A stretch of DNA of 64,000 nucleotides from Cyanobacteria bacterium SIG27 (lineage in GTDB: Bacteria; Cyanobacteriota; Vampirovibrionia; Gastranaerophilales; Gastranaerophilaceae), in contig SUTT01000001.1 of assembly GCA_015152565.1 (NCBI GenBank), positions 25,224-89,223 on the forward strand, in the 5' to 3' direction. This document shows positions 9,514-21,418 of this stretch, piece after piece (position 1 is the first letter of the stretch; every line of letters begins with the position of its first letter). The notes under the pieces were generated by a model that searched no databases, was not told the origin of the DNA, and saw only the letters and a program-made list of their open reading frames with translations. The position numbers and the translations under genes were made by a program.

Positions 9514-10260
9514 TTATTTCATCTTTGCATTTCGCATGGCTTCAATAATCGTGTTTCTTGCATCTAGCGCTTGTTCTTTGGTTAACGGCGGAACGCCTTT
9601 TAGAGGATATTCTTTTCCTAAATTTTCATATTTAGCTACTGCCATATCATGATATGGCAAAACGTCAAGCGCTTGAATATTATCAAGGGTTGATAAAAAT
9701 TCGCCAAGCTTTATTAATTGTGATTTTAAATAAGTAATATTTGGAACAGCAACATGTCTTATCCAAACAGGAATTTTTTTAATAGACAAATATTTAGCAA
9801 ATTCTAAAATATTATTGTTATTTTGACCTGTTAATTTATGATGAGAAACTGGGTCTATGTGTTTGATATCAAGCATAACAAGGTCTGTATATTTTATTAA
9901 TTCATCAAATTTTTGAATATTTTCTTTATTAAAAGTAATGCCTGAAGTATCAAGAGTTGTATGAATATTTTTTGCTTTTGCATTTTTAAAAAGTTCAATT
10001 AAAAAATCCATCTGAGCTAAAGGCTCTCCGCCTGTTGCTGTTAAACCGCCGTTTTTAAGAAATTCTTTAACGCCATCATATTTTTTTAAAATTTCTTCAA
10101 CAGACATTTTTTGATTAACATTAAAATCCCAAGTGTCTGGATTATGGCAGTACACGCAGCGCATAGGGCAACCTTGAAAGAAGACAACAAAACGAATTCC
10201 CGGTCCATCTACCGTTCCGCAAGATTCTATTGAATGAATATTTCCTAAAATTTCTGCCAT
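9514..10260 (-). CDS. pflA: pyruvate formate-lyase activating enzyme (radical SAM)
   Basis: GCPMRCVYCHNPDTWD radical SAM CxxxCxxC and GGLTATGGEPLAQ. Confidence 0.85.
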   Translation of the reverse strand: MAEILGNIHSIESCGTVDGPGIRFVVFFQGCPMRCVYCHNPDTWDFNVNQKMSVEEILKKYDGVKEFLKNGGLTATGGEPLAQMDFLIELFKNAKAKNIHTTLDTSGITFNKENIQKFDELIKYTDLVMLDIKHIDPVSHHKLTGQNNNNILEFAKYLSIKKIPVWIRHVAVPNITYLKSQLIKLGEFLSTLDNIQALDVLPYHDMAVAKYENLGKEYPLKGVPPLTKEQALDARNTIIEAMRNAKMK

Positions 10261-10372
10261 ATCTTCTTTATCGATTATAGCTTAAAGCGTTTTTTTTGTA
10301 AACTTTTGTAAAAAAAACTTTCAAAAACCTCAAGAAACCTTAAATATATGCCGTAGCCATTAGTGTAAAACA

Positions 10373-11530
10373 ATGGAGGCAATGACAAATATGGGTATGG
10401 CAGCAAGCCAAGCAAGGTTCCTAGGTTTAACAGCAAGAAAGAGTAATGTTGAATATCAAGTTCAACAAATTAACCAACAAAGAACTTCTTTGGCAAACGA
10501 AAGTGCTGGTTTATATAACCAAATGATGGAATTAAGCGTTCCAACTCCTCCTGCTGTTAGTAGTTTTGTTTCAACAAGTTATGTTCTTGATGATACTGCA
10601 ACATACAATAATTCAAATTACAAAATCACAAATATGCAAAAGACCTATGAAGAAGAGGGGCAATATTCAGTAAGTTTATCTTCTACAAAAACACAATACA
10701 AGGCAACTACGGAAACCTTTATCATTATAGGTACTTCAATTGGAAATCCTAGCGAAAAAGATGGAAGTATTACATATAGTGCAACATTATCAAAAGATGG
10801 CGCAAGTGGAATAAGTTTGGCTTGTGTTAGAAACCCTATTTTAAATGATGATAAAACTCCAAAAACGGATGAAGACGGAAATCCTTTATATGAAATTGCC
10901 AGTGCTTTTGTTGATGGTAAATTATCTCCTACAGTTAATCAAGTTTACCCAATTGATGATGGCAAGGGTGTTTCTATTATGGGCTATAATGAAGTAGTGG
11001 AAGATATGGGTAAAAATGAAGCAAAATACTTCTATAATGATGGCACTAAAAATCACTTTTTAAGCCAAGCAGAGTTTGATGCTTTATTTGGTGAAAATAA
11101 TGATAATTCAACTGTTAATCAAGAAGTAACATTTGGTTCTACTTATGCTTACAATAAAGAAATAATTACCGAAGTTAAAGCTCGTCTTGAACAATCAAGC
11201 AATGGAAGATTATCTTCAATTATTATTGAAGAAAATGATGAATATCCCGAAGAATTAAGTGGTAAAATAATTTCTTTATCAGCTGTTCAAGAAACAGACC
11301 AAGATGCTTATGACCAAGCAATGAATGATTATGAATATGAAAAAGCGATGTATGAAAAAGCAATTTCTGATATTAACTCTAAAACAGAAACTATCCAAGC
11401 AAAAGACCAATCTTTAGAGTTAAAAATTCAACAATTGGATACAGAGCAAAATGCAATTGCGACTGAAATGGAATCAGTTAAAAAAGTTATTGAAGACAAC
11501 GTAGATAATACATTTAAAATATTTGCTTAA
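10373..11530 (+). CDS. conserved hypothetical, MGMAASQARFLGLTARK-type coiled-coil protein
   Basis: Long ORF with coding character; start uncertain (ATGs at 10373, 10382, 10391). Confidence 0.7.
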   Translation: MEAMTNMGMAASQARFLGLTARKSNVEYQVQQINQQRTSLANESAGLYNQMMELSVPTPPAVSSFVSTSYVLDDTATYNNSNYKITNMQKTYEEEGQYSVSLSSTKTQYKATTETFIIIGTSIGNPSEKDGSITYSATLSKDGASGISLACVRNPILNDDKTPKTDEDGNPLYEIASAFVDGKLSPTVNQVYPIDDGKGVSIMGYNEVVEDMGKNEAKYFYNDGTKNHFLSQAEFDALFGENNDNSTVNQEVTFGSTYAYNKEIITEVKARLEQSSNGRLSSIIIEENDEYPEELSGKIISLSAVQETDQDAYDQAMNDYEYEKAMYEKAISDINSKTETIQAKDQSLELKIQQLDTEQNAIATEMESVKKVIEDNVDNTFKIFA

Positions 11531-11549
11531 TGAAAAAATAATTAAAATT

Positions 11550-11583
11550 ATCGGCAAAGTTTATTTCTTTGCCGATTCTTTTG
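11550..11583. terminator. bidirectional terminator between convergent genes
   Basis: atcggcaaag-tttattt-ctttgccgat followed by T-rich run; A/T-rich flanks both sides. Confidence 0.6.
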
Positions 11584-11719
11584 TTACCCAAAGGTATGTT
11601 TGTTCGTATATATTTTTAAAAGGGTTGTTTTCAAATTCATTATTTAAAAAAGGGTTTGTAGCTTTTTTGTCATACATTTCCATTTTTTTGAGTAATGTTT
11701 TGAAATATCTTAAATTCAT
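11561..11719 (-). CDS. small hypothetical protein, 52 aa (not in ORF track)
   Basis: GGGAGGTGG SD before ATG at 11719; MNLRYFKTLLKKMEMYDKKATNPFLNNEFENNPFKNIYEQTYLWVTKESAKK*. Confidence 0.65.
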   Translation of the reverse strand: MNLRYFKTLLKKMEMYDKKATNPFLNNEFENNPFKNIYEQTYLWVTKESAKK

Positions 11720-11959
11720 ATCCACCTCCCAAAATTTTCATTTTTAGGATATTTTCATTATCTCAATTTTTGATATTTTTAAATTGCCCAATTGTTTAAA
11801 AAAAGATTAATCATAAAGTTAATTTGAAAAATAATTTTTTGCATTGTAAAATAGTTCTTGCTCTACATTTATCATACGATTTTGCCTTAAAATTCGCATT
11901 AACACTAGTAAATTATGATAAAGTAGATATGTAAAAATTGGGGAGAATATAGGTTCGCT

Positions 11960-13189
11960 ATGAAAAAAATATTAATAATTTCATCCATTGTAATTGCGCT
12001 GCTAGTTGGATGTCGTTTTATATCTGTTAAAAAATCGGAATCAGATAGAGCGAAAATGCTTGCTTTGAGTGCAACTCCGGCTGTGCAGTTGGCACAAGTG
12101 GAAAGAAAAGAAATATATAAATCAATAGAAATCCCAGGAAGAGTTCAATCATCAGATAAAGTTGATTTAGTTGCCCGAATTGATGGATATCTTCAAAAGA
12201 AACACTTCAAAGAAGGTGATTTCGTTAAAAAAGGACAAGTTTTACTTACAATCGAACCCACTCAATATTTAAACATTTTAAACAAAGCCAAAGCTGACTT
12301 AGAAAGCGCAAAAGCAGCTTCTTTTAAAGCTAAAAGAGATTATGAAAGAGGAGCTGAACTTGTTAAGAAAGATTTTATTTCAAAATCTACCTATGATGGA
12401 CTTTATGCCGATAAATTAGCTTCAGAAGCTTCTGTTAAAGCGGCAAGTGCAGCTTTGGCTGAAGCACAAAGAAATTATGACTACACATCAATTGAATCTC
12501 CTGTTGATGGTAAAATCGGTTCACTTCAAATTCAAGAAGGTAACTATGTTACTATGCAATCAGGAACTTTAGCTACTGTTATTAAAACAAACCCAATTTA
12601 TGTTAAATATAGTGTTGATTCAAAACAATATGAGCAATTGAGAAATTTAAATTTCATTCCAAAAAAAGGTGCTGAACCTGCCAAGGTTGATATTGTTTTA
12701 CCAAGTGGAAAATTATACCCAATAAAAGGTGTTCAAGACTTTTCAGATAACCAAATTTCAACAACAACAGGTACGATTGATTTTAGAGCCACATTTAAAA
12801 ATGACGATAACATCTTAATCCCTGGAGATTTCGTAAAAGTAAAAGTTTATTCTAATGTTAAACAAAATGTTTTAACTGTTCCTCAAGAGTTTACTTTGCA
12901 AGATTCAAAAGGAAGATATGTTTATGTTGTCGATGAAAATGATTTAGTTCAAGTTCGTTATTTTAAAGATAACGGGCAGTTTGAAAATAGCTGGATAATT
13001 AAAGATGGCTTAGAAGAAGGCGATAAATTTATTTCTACAAATTTAACTAAATTGATGCCTAAAGCTAAAGTAAAAGTTGTTCAAGCACAAGAAACAAAAG
13101 AAGAAACCAAGGCTTCAAAAGAACAAAAAACTGAACAAAAAGAAGAGAATAAAGAAAAAAGCGAGAAAGTTGAGGGAGATAATAAATAA
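11960..13189 (+). CDS. RND efflux periplasmic adaptor (membrane fusion protein), lipoprotein-like
   Basis: Barrel-sandwich domain [32 protein letters not shown]; operon with RND pump. Confidence 0.9.
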   Translation: MKKILIISSIVIALLVGCRFISVKKSESDRAKMLALSATPAVQLAQVERKEIYKSIEIPGRVQSSDKVDLVARIDGYLQKKHFKEGDFVKKGQVLLTIEPTQYLNILNKAKADLESAKAASFKAKRDYERGAELVKKDFISKSTYDGLYADKLASEASVKAASAALAEAQRNYDYTSIESPVDGKIGSLQIQEGNYVTMQSGTLATVIKTNPIYVKYSVDSKQYEQLRNLNFIPKKGAEPAKVDIVLPSGKLYPIKGVQDFSDNQISTTTGTIDFRATFKNDDNILIPGDFVKVKVYSNVKQNVLTVPQEFTLQDSKGRYVYVVDENDLVQVRYFKDNGQFENSWIIKDGLEEGDKFISTNLTKLMPKAKVKVVQAQETKEETKASKEQKTEQKEENKEKSEKVEGDNK

Positions 13190-16100
13190 TGGATTGTAAG
13201 TTTTTTATTAATCGCCCTAGATTTGCTTTTGTAATTTCAATCGTAATCATCCTTGTTGGTTTGATTGCGATTAAATCTTTACCTTTGGAAGAATATCCAA
13301 CAATTACACCTCCGCAGGTTACTGTTAGTGCTACTTATATGGGTGCAAGCTCAGACGTTATTGAATCAACTGTTGCTGCTCCTATAGAATCTGCTGTAAA
13401 TGGTGTTGAAAGAATGCTTTATATGACCTCTAATTCACAAGATGGTTCATATAGACTTACAATATATTTTGAAGTAGGTTCAGACCCCGATATGAACGTA
13501 GTTAACGTTCAAAATAAGGTTTCGCTCGTAACTTCACGCTTGCCCTCTGATGTATCTCGTTATGGCTTGACGGTTAAGCAAAACACAGGTGGTGGCGGAT
13601 TATTATATTATGGTATTTATTCGCCAGATAAATCGGTTGATTTGGTTACCCTATCAAACTATGCTTCAATTTATTTAAAAGATGAATTGGCTCGTATTTA
13701 CGGGGTTGCAGAAGTTCAAGTTTTTGGTGGCAAAGATTATTCAATGCGCATTTGGCTTGATAGCGAAAAGCTTGCAGCACTTAATGTTTCGCCATCTGAA
13801 GTAGCTGCTGCAATTACAGCTCAAAACGCACAAGTTTCAGCAGGGGCTTTAGGTAATCAACCTATGCAAAAAAAGACCGAAATGGCTTTGACTTTAAGAA
13901 CCCCTGGGCGTTTAAAAACTCCGGAAGAATTTGAAAACATCATTGTTCGTTCTAGTTCTTTAGGGCAAACAATTAGAGTTAAAGATGTTGCAAGAGTTGA
14001 GCTTGCAGGAGAAAATTATGTAACTGATGGTAAAGTTGATAATAAATCTGTTGCGGTTATGTCTGTTAGCCAATTATCTTATGCTAATTCAATTGATGTT
14101 GCCAATAAATGTAATAAAAAAATGGAAGAATTATCAAAATCTTTTCCGGATGGCATAGCCTATAGTGTATTTTACAATGCAACAGATGCAGTTAAAGACT
14201 CATTAAGCGAAGTAATCCATGCTATTATTGAGGCAATCATAATTGTATTAATTACAGTATATCTATTTTTGGGTGATGTTAGAGCAAGTATTGTTCCGTT
14301 TTGTGCAATTCCCGTATCATTAATCGGAACTTTTGCTGCTTTTAGTGTTTTTGGTTTTTCAATAAACATTTTAACTTTATTTGGTTTGGTTCTTGCTGTT
14401 GGTACAGTTGTAGATGATGCTATTGTTGTTGTTGAAAATGTTCAAAGGCACATTGAACAGGGCAAAAAGCCAAAAGAAGCAGCGATAATTTCAATGGAAG
14501 AAGTATCTTCTGCCGTTATTGCAACATCGTTAGTTTTAATGGCGGTATTTGTTCCTGTTGCTTTTATTCCAGGTATTACGGGTAAAATGTATCAGCAATT
14601 TGCGCTAACAATTGCAGTTTCCGTTGGTATTTCAACAGTTATGGCGCTAACATTAGCTCCTGCTTTGTGTGCAATTTTCTTAAGAAGCAAAGAAGATATG
14701 CCAAAAAGAAGTTATTATAATAAATATCGTGAACTATACAATGACTATTGGCAAGATAAAAAAGATTTAAAAGGAATTGAAAAGCTTAAAGCTTGGGGCG
14801 AATTCCTTGCTTATGGTTGGGATGTATCTTTAAAGAAATTTGATAGAGCTTTTGAAAGAATTAAAGAAGGCTTTATGGAAGGTACTAGTTATTTTATCGA
14901 AGCGCCAAAAAGAACAATCGTTACTTATATTATTTTATTAGTTGTTTTATTGGGAATGTTTAAATTGATTCCATCAGGTTTTTTGCCTACGGAAGACAAG
15001 GGTGCTGCTTTTGTATCAATTCAATTTAAAGATGGAACATCTTTAGCAAAAACAAATGAAATAACTTCTCAATTAGTAGATGATATTCTAAAATTCCCAG
15101 GGGTTGATTCAATTCTTACATTAAATGGTTTTAATGGGCAAAATACTTCAATTTTCATTGTTCAATTGGATGATTGGGAAACAAGATTGAAGCCAAGTTT
15201 TGTTAAATCTTTGTTTATGTCAAAAGAAGAGAAGGCCGCTTCTAAAAAAGAAATTAATGACGTAATTGCTCGCATTAATGGATTGGGTGCTAAATATTCA
15301 AATGCTACAATGTATGCGTTTGTTCCTCCTGCAATTCAAGGTTTATCAATGTTTGGTGGTTTTGAATATCAACTTTTAGATAAAGGTTCAAGAACACCAC
15401 AAGAGCTTCACGCACAAGCTAAACAGTTGATTGCAACAGCTAACCAAAATCCAAAATTAACAAGTGTGTTTACACAATATAACTCTGCAACACCTCAGTT
15501 AATGATTAAAATTAATTATGAAAAAATCTTAGCTCAAGGAATTAACGTTCAAGATGTTTATACGGCTTTATCAAGCCAATTTGGTACATATTATGTTAAT
15601 GACTTTAACCTTGAAGGACGTGTATTTAGGGTTATGATGTCAGCTGATGAACAATATAGACAAACAATTGACTCAATAGAAAAAGTTTATGTAAAAACTG
15701 CTTCTGGCAAATCAGCTCCATTATCAACATTGGTTACAATTGAACCTACTGTTGGACCTTATAATATAACAAGATTTAATATGTATAAATCTGTTCAAAT
15801 TACTGGTAATCCTGCAAAAGGTCAATCATCAGGCGATGCCATTAAAGAAATGGAGCGTGTATCAAAACAAACTCTTCCTGCTGACACTGGTTTTGCTTGG
15901 TCTGGTACATCTTTACAAGAAATTGAATCTGCTGGTCAAACAACCGTGGTTCTTGCAATGAGCTTAACTTTTGTATATTTATTCTTAGTTGCATTATATG
16001 AAAGCTGGATGTTACCTGTTGGGGTTATGCTGATTGCTCCAATTGCGATGTTGGGTGCGATATTATTTCAATATGTTTGGGGTCAATCATTAGACTTATA

Positions 16101-16476
16101 TGCTCAAATTGGATTGATTATGTTAATCGGTCTTGCTGCAAAACAAGCAATTTTGATTATTGAATTTGCAAAAGTTGAAAGAGAAGAAAATAAACTTGGA
16201 ATAATTGAAGCTGCAATGAAAGCTGCAAGAACTCGTTTCAGAGCGGTTGTAATGACCTCATTAGCTTTTATATTTGGTATTTTACCGTTGATTAGAGCAA
16301 TTGGACCAGGTTGTAATTCAAGAAAATCTCTTGGCGTGGTTGTATTTGGGGGTATGGTTGCAGCTGTAATTATTGGTACACTTCTTGTTCCAGCGTTTTA
16401 TGCAATTATTCAAAAACTAAGAGAAGACTCTTCTAAAAAAAAGTGCGATAATAAAAATGATGGGGAGCAAAATTAA
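13189..16476 (+). CDS. RND multidrug efflux pump (AcrB/HAE1 family)
   Basis: 1095 aa; [67 protein letters not shown]. Confidence 0.95.
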   Translation: MDCKFFINRPRFAFVISIVIILVGLIAIKSLPLEEYPTITPPQVTVSATYMGASSDVIESTVAAPIESAVNGVERMLYMTSNSQDGSYRLTIYFEVGSDPDMNVVNVQNKVSLVTSRLPSDVSRYGLTVKQNTGGGGLLYYGIYSPDKSVDLVTLSNYASIYLKDELARIYGVAEVQVFGGKDYSMRIWLDSEKLAALNVSPSEVAAAITAQNAQVSAGALGNQPMQKKTEMALTLRTPGRLKTPEEFENIIVRSSSLGQTIRVKDVARVELAGENYVTDGKVDNKSVAVMSVSQLSYANSIDVANKCNKKMEELSKSFPDGIAYSVFYNATDAVKDSLSEVIHAIIEAIIIVLITVYLFLGDVRASIVPFCAIPVSLIGTFAAFSVFGFSINILTLFGLVLAVGTVVDDAIVVVENVQRHIEQGKKPKEAAIISMEEVSSAVIATSLVLMAVFVPVAFIPGITGKMYQQFALTIAVSVGISTVMALTLAPALCAIFLRSKEDMPKRSYYNKYRELYNDYWQDKKDLKGIEKLKAWGEFLAYGWDVSLKKFDRAFERIKEGFMEGTSYFIEAPKRTIVTYIILLVVLLGMFKLIPSGFLPTEDKGAAFVSIQFKDGTSLAKTNEITSQLVDDILKFPGVDSILTLNGFNGQNTSIFIVQLDDWETRLKPSFVKSLFMSKEEKAASKKEINDVIARINGLGAKYSNATMYAFVPPAIQGLSMFGGFEYQLLDKGSRTPQELHAQAKQLIATANQNPKLTSVFTQYNSATPQLMIKINYEKILAQGINVQDVYTALSSQFGTYYVNDFNLEGRVFRVMMSADEQYRQTIDSIEKVYVKTASGKSAPLSTLVTIEPTVGPYNITRFNMYKSVQITGNPAKGQSSGDAIKEMERVSKQTLPADTGFAWSGTSLQEIESAGQTTVVLAMSLTFVYLFLVALYESWMLPVGVMLIAPIAMLGAILFQYVWGQSLDLYAQIGLIMLIGLAAKQAILIIEFAKVEREENKLGIIEAAMKAARTRFRAVVMTSLAFIFGILPLIRAIGPGCNSRKSLGVVVFGGMVAAVIIGTLLVPAFYAIIQKLREDSSKKKCDNKNDGEQN

Positions 16477-18011
16477 TGAAAGATAGAATTAGAATATCAT
16501 TCATAATCCTTTGTCTTTTATTGTCAGTGCAAAATGCATATTGCGAAGATGACAACAAAGATTTAGATATTGGAAAATCTATATTTAAAAAAGAAAAGAA
16601 AGCAAAAAAAATAAAGGTTAAACCAAAAAAACAAAAAGCTGATTATAAAATTAAGCCTGAGGTTTTGGAAGAATATTCTATTCCTACAGATGTTTATATG
16701 AATGTTGGTCAAACAAGTGATAAAACAGTTAAACTAGAGGGCGGAATATCAAAATCAATTGAGCTTAATATGGCTGATTGTTTAGAGCTTGCACTCATTA
16801 ACAATCCAAAAATTAAGTCTGCTTATGCTCAATCTGAAATAGCAAAATATCAAAAATGGGAAACATTATCAGGCTATACTCCGCGTCTTGATTTTTCATC
16901 TTCGATAAATCATCAAAAGCCTGATTTATCAATGCTTAGAAGTAACATGTCAATAAGTGCTTTTGATAAATATACTCTAGGTCAAATTGGTATTCGCCAA
17001 TTAGTTTGGGACTTTGGTTATACTCAAAATAAATATACAATTGATAAAATTTCTTATGAAAAGTCAAAAGCCAATATTGATAAAGTTGTAAATGAGGTCG
17101 TTTGTGCAGTTAAAGATGCATATTATAATCTTCTTTATGCTTTTGATAGAAAAAGAGTTGCGCAAGAAACTCTTGATAATTACACAAAAACCTATCATCA
17201 AGCAATGGCTTTTTGGGAAGTTGGCGCTAAAGCAAAAGTCGATGTTTTATTTGCTCAGACGAACATGGAAGAAGCAAGAGCAAGTCTAATTGCGGCTGAA
17301 AACAACGTTGATATTGCTTTTTCTCAATTAAACAATGCAATAGGTTTACCTTTTGTTGATCCTTATATGATTGATACATCACTTAAATATGAGCCTGTTG
17401 CAGTTACTATGAAAGAAGCGGTTGAAATCGCAAATGAAAATAGACCTGATATTAAAGGGGCTATGCTTAACGTTGAGGGAGCTAATCAAGCGGTAAAACT
17501 ATCTTGGAAAACAGTTATGCCATCACTTGAATTTCAAGCAAACTATGCAAAAGGTGGTATCGAAGATTGGACTGAAAGAACTTGGTATAATTATGGCGGA
17601 TTTTTATCTTTTCCAACGGTTAACCCCGTATTGTTAAGAAACCAAGTAAAAGAAGCTAAAGCTGCTTATAAACAAGTTCAATATGATACAAAAGCGCAAA
17701 TAAATGATATATATTACGAAATTCAATCTGTTTACACTCGCCTAAAAGATGCAAAAGCTAGAATTCCAGTTGCTAAAGTTGCAATGGAAAAAGCTCAAGA
17801 AAACTATGAACTGACTTCTGGAAGATACAAGGTTGGTTACGGAGATGCAATCGAGCTAAAAGAAGCGCAAGTTGCGCTAGCTAGTGCTAAACTGGGCTAT
17901 TTTCAAACAATATATGAATATAATAGCGCAAGAGCCAACTTAGAGCGTGCAATTGGTCAAACTCTAAAATCTGAAAGCTCCGAGTTAATCGACAATACGC
18001 AAGAATTATAA
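16476..18011 (+). CDS. TolC-family outer membrane efflux protein
   Basis: Signal peptide, OEP repeats, operon with RND pump. Confidence 0.88.
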   Translation: MKDRIRISFIILCLLLSVQNAYCEDDNKDLDIGKSIFKKEKKAKKIKVKPKKQKADYKIKPEVLEEYSIPTDVYMNVGQTSDKTVKLEGGISKSIELNMADCLELALINNPKIKSAYAQSEIAKYQKWETLSGYTPRLDFSSSINHQKPDLSMLRSNMSISAFDKYTLGQIGIRQLVWDFGYTQNKYTIDKISYEKSKANIDKVVNEVVCAVKDAYYNLLYAFDRKRVAQETLDNYTKTYHQAMAFWEVGAKAKVDVLFAQTNMEEARASLIAAENNVDIAFSQLNNAIGLPFVDPYMIDTSLKYEPVAVTMKEAVEIANENRPDIKGAMLNVEGANQAVKLSWKTVMPSLEFQANYAKGGIEDWTERTWYNYGGFLSFPTVNPVLLRNQVKEAKAAYKQVQYDTKAQINDIYYEIQSVYTRLKDAKARIPVAKVAMEKAQENYELTSGRYKVGYGDAIELKEAQVALASAKLGYFQTIYEYNSARANLERAIGQTLKSESSELIDNTQEL

Positions 18012-18446
18012 TTATTTTACGACAATTTCAAATTCGTCGCCGCCAGCGTGTTTGAGGCGAACATTTTTCTTGCCGTAAACTGTGATTAATGATTTAATTT
18101 CGCCGTTTTTAAATTCTTTAAATTCGCTTCTTGAACTTGTTGGATAAATAAAGAAATTATGAAAAGTTCTTGTATCATCATTTAAAAGCAAGATTTTCTT
18201 TGTTCCAAATAATGAGTTTTTAATATGATATTTTCTTTCTTTATCAAATTTGGAAATTAAAACTATTTGATAATCACTAAATAACGCCTGAATTTCGTCA
18301 GGTGACAAGGTGATTGAACTTTCATAGAATTTTAAGGTATCAGGATTATATGAAAATTCTCTTTCTCCTATATTGAAATTAACGTTATCTTGGGCAAAAG
18401 CACAAAAACTAAGCATTAAAGACAAGCTTAAAAGAACTTTTTTCAT
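18012..18446 (-). CDS. secreted hypothetical protein
   Basis: Signal peptide MKKVLLSLSLMLSFCAFAQ; adjacent to gpsA. Confidence 0.6.
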   Translation of the reverse strand: MKKVLLSLSLMLSFCAFAQDNVNFNIGEREFSYNPDTLKFYESSITLSPDEIQALFSDYQIVLISKFDKERKYHIKNSLFGTKKILLLNDDTRTFHNFFIYPTSSRSEFKEFKNGEIKSLITVYGKKNVRLKHAGGDEFEIVVK

Positions 18447-19438
18447 TAATCTTCTTCCTTTAATTTTCTATTCATTAATTTATCCATGATTTCTTTTGGA
18501 GTGATATCTGTATAAACTGCTTCATAAATAGCGTTTGAGACAGGAACATCGATATTTAATTTTTTTGCTAATTCGCAAAGTGCTTTAGATGTTTTAACTC
18601 CCTCTGCAACAGAACCGAGTTCAGCTAAAATATCGTCAATTTTTTTACCTTTGGCAATCATTGAACCTACGGTGAAGTTTCTTGAATATGGACTTGAAGC
18701 AGTAGCAATTAAATCACCCATGCCAGATAGTCCGTATAATGTTTGAGGTTTAGCGCCGAGAGATATTGCAACACGTGCCATTTCTGCCATTCCACGAGTT
18801 AATAAAGAACCTCTTAAATTGTCACCTAATCCCATAGTGTGAGCAAAACCGGAAGCTATAGCGATAACGTTTTTTAAGCTTCCACCGAGTTCAACGCCAA
18901 TTAAATCGTCACTTGAATATAATCTAAACAAAGATGATACATTTAGTGCTTTTTGAACTTTTTTTGCTATTTCTATGTCGTTTGCTGCAACTGTTGCTAG
19001 TGTTGGTTTTCCTTCGATAATTTCTCTTGCTAGGGTTGGACCTGATAAAACTGCAAAATTGATATCAGGTAACACTTCTAAAATAACTTCAGACATTCTT
19101 TTTAAGCTTGGAAGTTCGATACCTTTTGATAGGTTAACTAAAATTTGATTGTCTTTCAAGCCAACTTTTTTAAGTTGTTCGCAAACCGGTCTGATGCCAG
19201 ACGTTGCAACAACAAGAAGAATAATTTCAGCGTCTTTTATGGCAGAAGCTAAATCAGATGTGATTTCAACTTTTTTATCAAGCTGAATTTCAAGTGGTTT
19301 TTCTATTCTTTTTTCGTTTTTAAGCATTGGAGTAATATCTGATTCTCTTCCCCAAACGCAAATTTCTTCAAAATTATCGTTTAATAATTTTGCAATTGTA
19401 AGTCCCCAACACCCTGGTCCTAGTACGGTTAATTTCAT
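18446..19438 (-). CDS. gpsA: NAD(P)H-dependent glycerol-3-phosphate dehydrogenase
   Basis: GPGCWGLTIAKLL Rossmann; GVELGGSLKNVIAIASG; GLSGMGDLIATASSPYSRNFTVG. Confidence 0.95.
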   Translation of the reverse strand: MKLTVLGPGCWGLTIAKLLNDNFEEICVWGRESDITPMLKNEKRIEKPLEIQLDKKVEITSDLASAIKDAEIILLVVATSGIRPVCEQLKKVGLKDNQILVNLSKGIELPSLKRMSEVILEVLPDINFAVLSGPTLAREIIEGKPTLATVAANDIEIAKKVQKALNVSSLFRLYSSDDLIGVELGGSLKNVIAIASGFAHTMGLGDNLRGSLLTRGMAEMARVAISLGAKPQTLYGLSGMGDLIATASSPYSRNFTVGSMIAKGKKIDDILAELGSVAEGVKTSKALCELAKKLNIDVPVSNAIYEAVYTDITPKEIMDKLMNRKLKEED

Positions 19439-21291
19439 TATTCTTCCTCTTGATTTTGTTTTTTATCTATAAATGGAGTGCTTTTTTCCATTTTTACTCT
19501 TGTTATTTTGATGTTATCAAGTTCTAAAATTGTAAATTTAATATTTTTATCTTCAACAACATCGTTTAACTCAGGCTCTCTGCCCAATAAACCAAAGACA
19601 TAGCCTCCGATTGTTTGAAAATCTTCACTTGGAATATCTTGGTCAAATCTTTCGTTGAAATCGTCAATATTTGCACGAGCTGCAACGTTTAGAGTGTTAT
19701 CGTCGATTTTAACGATTTCAGGCGTTTCTACTTTGTCAAATTCATCATAGATTTCGCCTACAATTTCTTCAATAATATCTTCAATAGTAACAATTCCAAC
19801 AATTCCGCCATGTTCATCCATAACGGCTGCAATTTGGTTTTTAGATGAAGTAAAGTCTGATAATAAATCTGAAATAAACTTATTTTCAGGAACAATTAAA
19901 ACGTCTCTTACGATTGATTTAATTGAGAAATTTTCATCAATATTGTTGTTCTTGATAACCTTTAAAACGTCTTTAGCGTTAATTATACCTAAAACGTTAT
20001 CTATATTATCCTCGTAAATTGGAATTCTAGTGTGACCTGAATTAATGATGATATCTGCTAGTTCATAGATTGAATTTTGGCAATCTGCAAAAACAATTTC
20101 TGTTCTTGGAATCATGATTTCTCGAACAACTGTGTTTGCAAAAGAGAAAAAGTTTGATAGCATATTTGCTTCATGTGAATCAATCGCATTAATTTTTTCA
20201 CCCTCTGCAATGATTTTTCCAAATTTTTCTTCCCAGTTATCTTCAACATCGTGTGCCTGAAGTTCAATTGTGACATCATTAACGTTTTTAATATATTTTC
20301 TTATTTTTCTCTCTAACATTTGAGCAATGTCATCAGCGTCTTTCATTTGAGTTTCAGGGTCAACTTCAATTGTCATATTGATTACAACGCCGGTTGAACC
20401 TAAGTCGATTGTTTTTAATTCAACAACTTGAGTTATCCCATGGATTGTATCTGCAACATTTCTAATGATTTCTTCAACTCTTGGTTCTGCCGATTGAACA
20501 GTTAGAGAGTTAACATTATTTTTAAGCAAGTAAAATGCTAAATATAAAAGAATGCAACCAATTATAATTGAAGCGATAGCATCTGGAATATGGGCATATT
20601 TTAAAGGCATTGCAAATTTTGATAATGTGAGAGCAATTAATGCAATTAAAACACCCATAAACGCCGCTGTATCTTCATACCAAACGAATTTTGTTGTTGG
20701 CGATTGGATTTTTCTGATGTGCTTTAGAGAAATAAAAAATCTTTTAAATGGATTTTTGACAACCACTTGTGCTTCTTCTAAAACAGCGTTAACTGCGCTT
20801 GAAACCGCCCAAGCTTCAAAACACATACTTGCAATTAAAGCAATTGCAACGTAATTGTAGTTTTTGAGCATTTCTTCCATACCGTGTGGATTTATAAATT
20901 TTTCGCCACCGTGGAAAATTGCAACCCCTGCACCAAGTAACATTAATAAAGAAGCAAGCATTGTCCAGATATTTGCTTCTAAGCCGTAACCAAACGGATG
21001 AGCATTATCAGCAGGGCGAGAGCCTCTTTTTATGCCAATCCAAAGGCAAATACTGTTGAATGAATCAACGCCTGAGTGGATTGCCTCTGCTAACATTGCG
21101 GAGCTTCGAGAAACAAAAAAACAAAGCAATTTAACTAGAGCTATTCCAATATTAGCCAAAAAAGCTCTGATAATTGCTTTATATTTTGTTTTATCTACTC
21201 TATTTTTATCTTCATCTATTGCTTGAACGGTGTCTTGATTATCCGTAATATCTATTCCTTGTTGAGTATAACTCTGCTCAGAAGATGACAT
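19438..21291 (-). CDS. CDF cation transporter fused to CBS pair and CorC/HlyC domain
   Basis: N-term CDF (AEAIHSGVDSFNSICLWIGIKRGSRPADNAHPFGYG); C-term IMIPRTEIVFAD...HTRIPIYEDNIDNVLGIINAKDVL...MDEHGGIVGIVTIEDIIEEIVGEIYDEFD. Confidence 0.85.
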   Translation of the reverse strand: MSSSEQSYTQQGIDITDNQDTVQAIDEDKNRVDKTKYKAIIRAFLANIGIALVKLLCFFVSRSSAMLAEAIHSGVDSFNSICLWIGIKRGSRPADNAHPFGYGLEANIWTMLASLLMLLGAGVAIFHGGEKFINPHGMEEMLKNYNYVAIALIASMCFEAWAVSSAVNAVLEEAQVVVKNPFKRFFISLKHIRKIQSPTTKFVWYEDTAAFMGVLIALIALTLSKFAMPLKYAHIPDAIASIIIGCILLYLAFYLLKNNVNSLTVQSAEPRVEEIIRNVADTIHGITQVVELKTIDLGSTGVVINMTIEVDPETQMKDADDIAQMLERKIRKYIKNVNDVTIELQAHDVEDNWEEKFGKIIAEGEKINAIDSHEANMLSNFFSFANTVVREIMIPRTEIVFADCQNSIYELADIIINSGHTRIPIYEDNIDNVLGIINAKDVLKVIKNNNIDENFSIKSIVRDVLIVPENKFISDLLSDFTSSKNQIAAVMDEHGGIVGIVTIEDIIEEIVGEIYDEFDKVETPEIVKIDDNTLNVAARANIDDFNERFDQDIPSEDFQTIGGYVFGLLGREPELNDVVEDKNIKFTILELDNIKITRVKMEKSTPFIDKKQNQEEE

Positions 21292-21374
21292 ATTTTTCCT
21301 CTTTTACCATTTTTATATCTACTATAATAACTATAAAACGCCATTTTTGCAATTTAAATCTTAATATTAAATGC

Positions 21375-21405
21375 AAAAATGCCACAGAATTTCTGTGGCA
21401 TTTTT
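21375..21405. terminator. terminator (15-bp perfect stem)
   Basis: aaaaatgccacagaa-t-ttctgtggcattttt. Confidence 0.75.
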
Positions 21406-21418
21406 ATGGATATTGTTT

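Noticed and set aside
11523-11747. Plus-strand ORF of 74 aa
   Set aside because: Spans a terminator hairpin and is antisense to a better-supported 52-aa gene.
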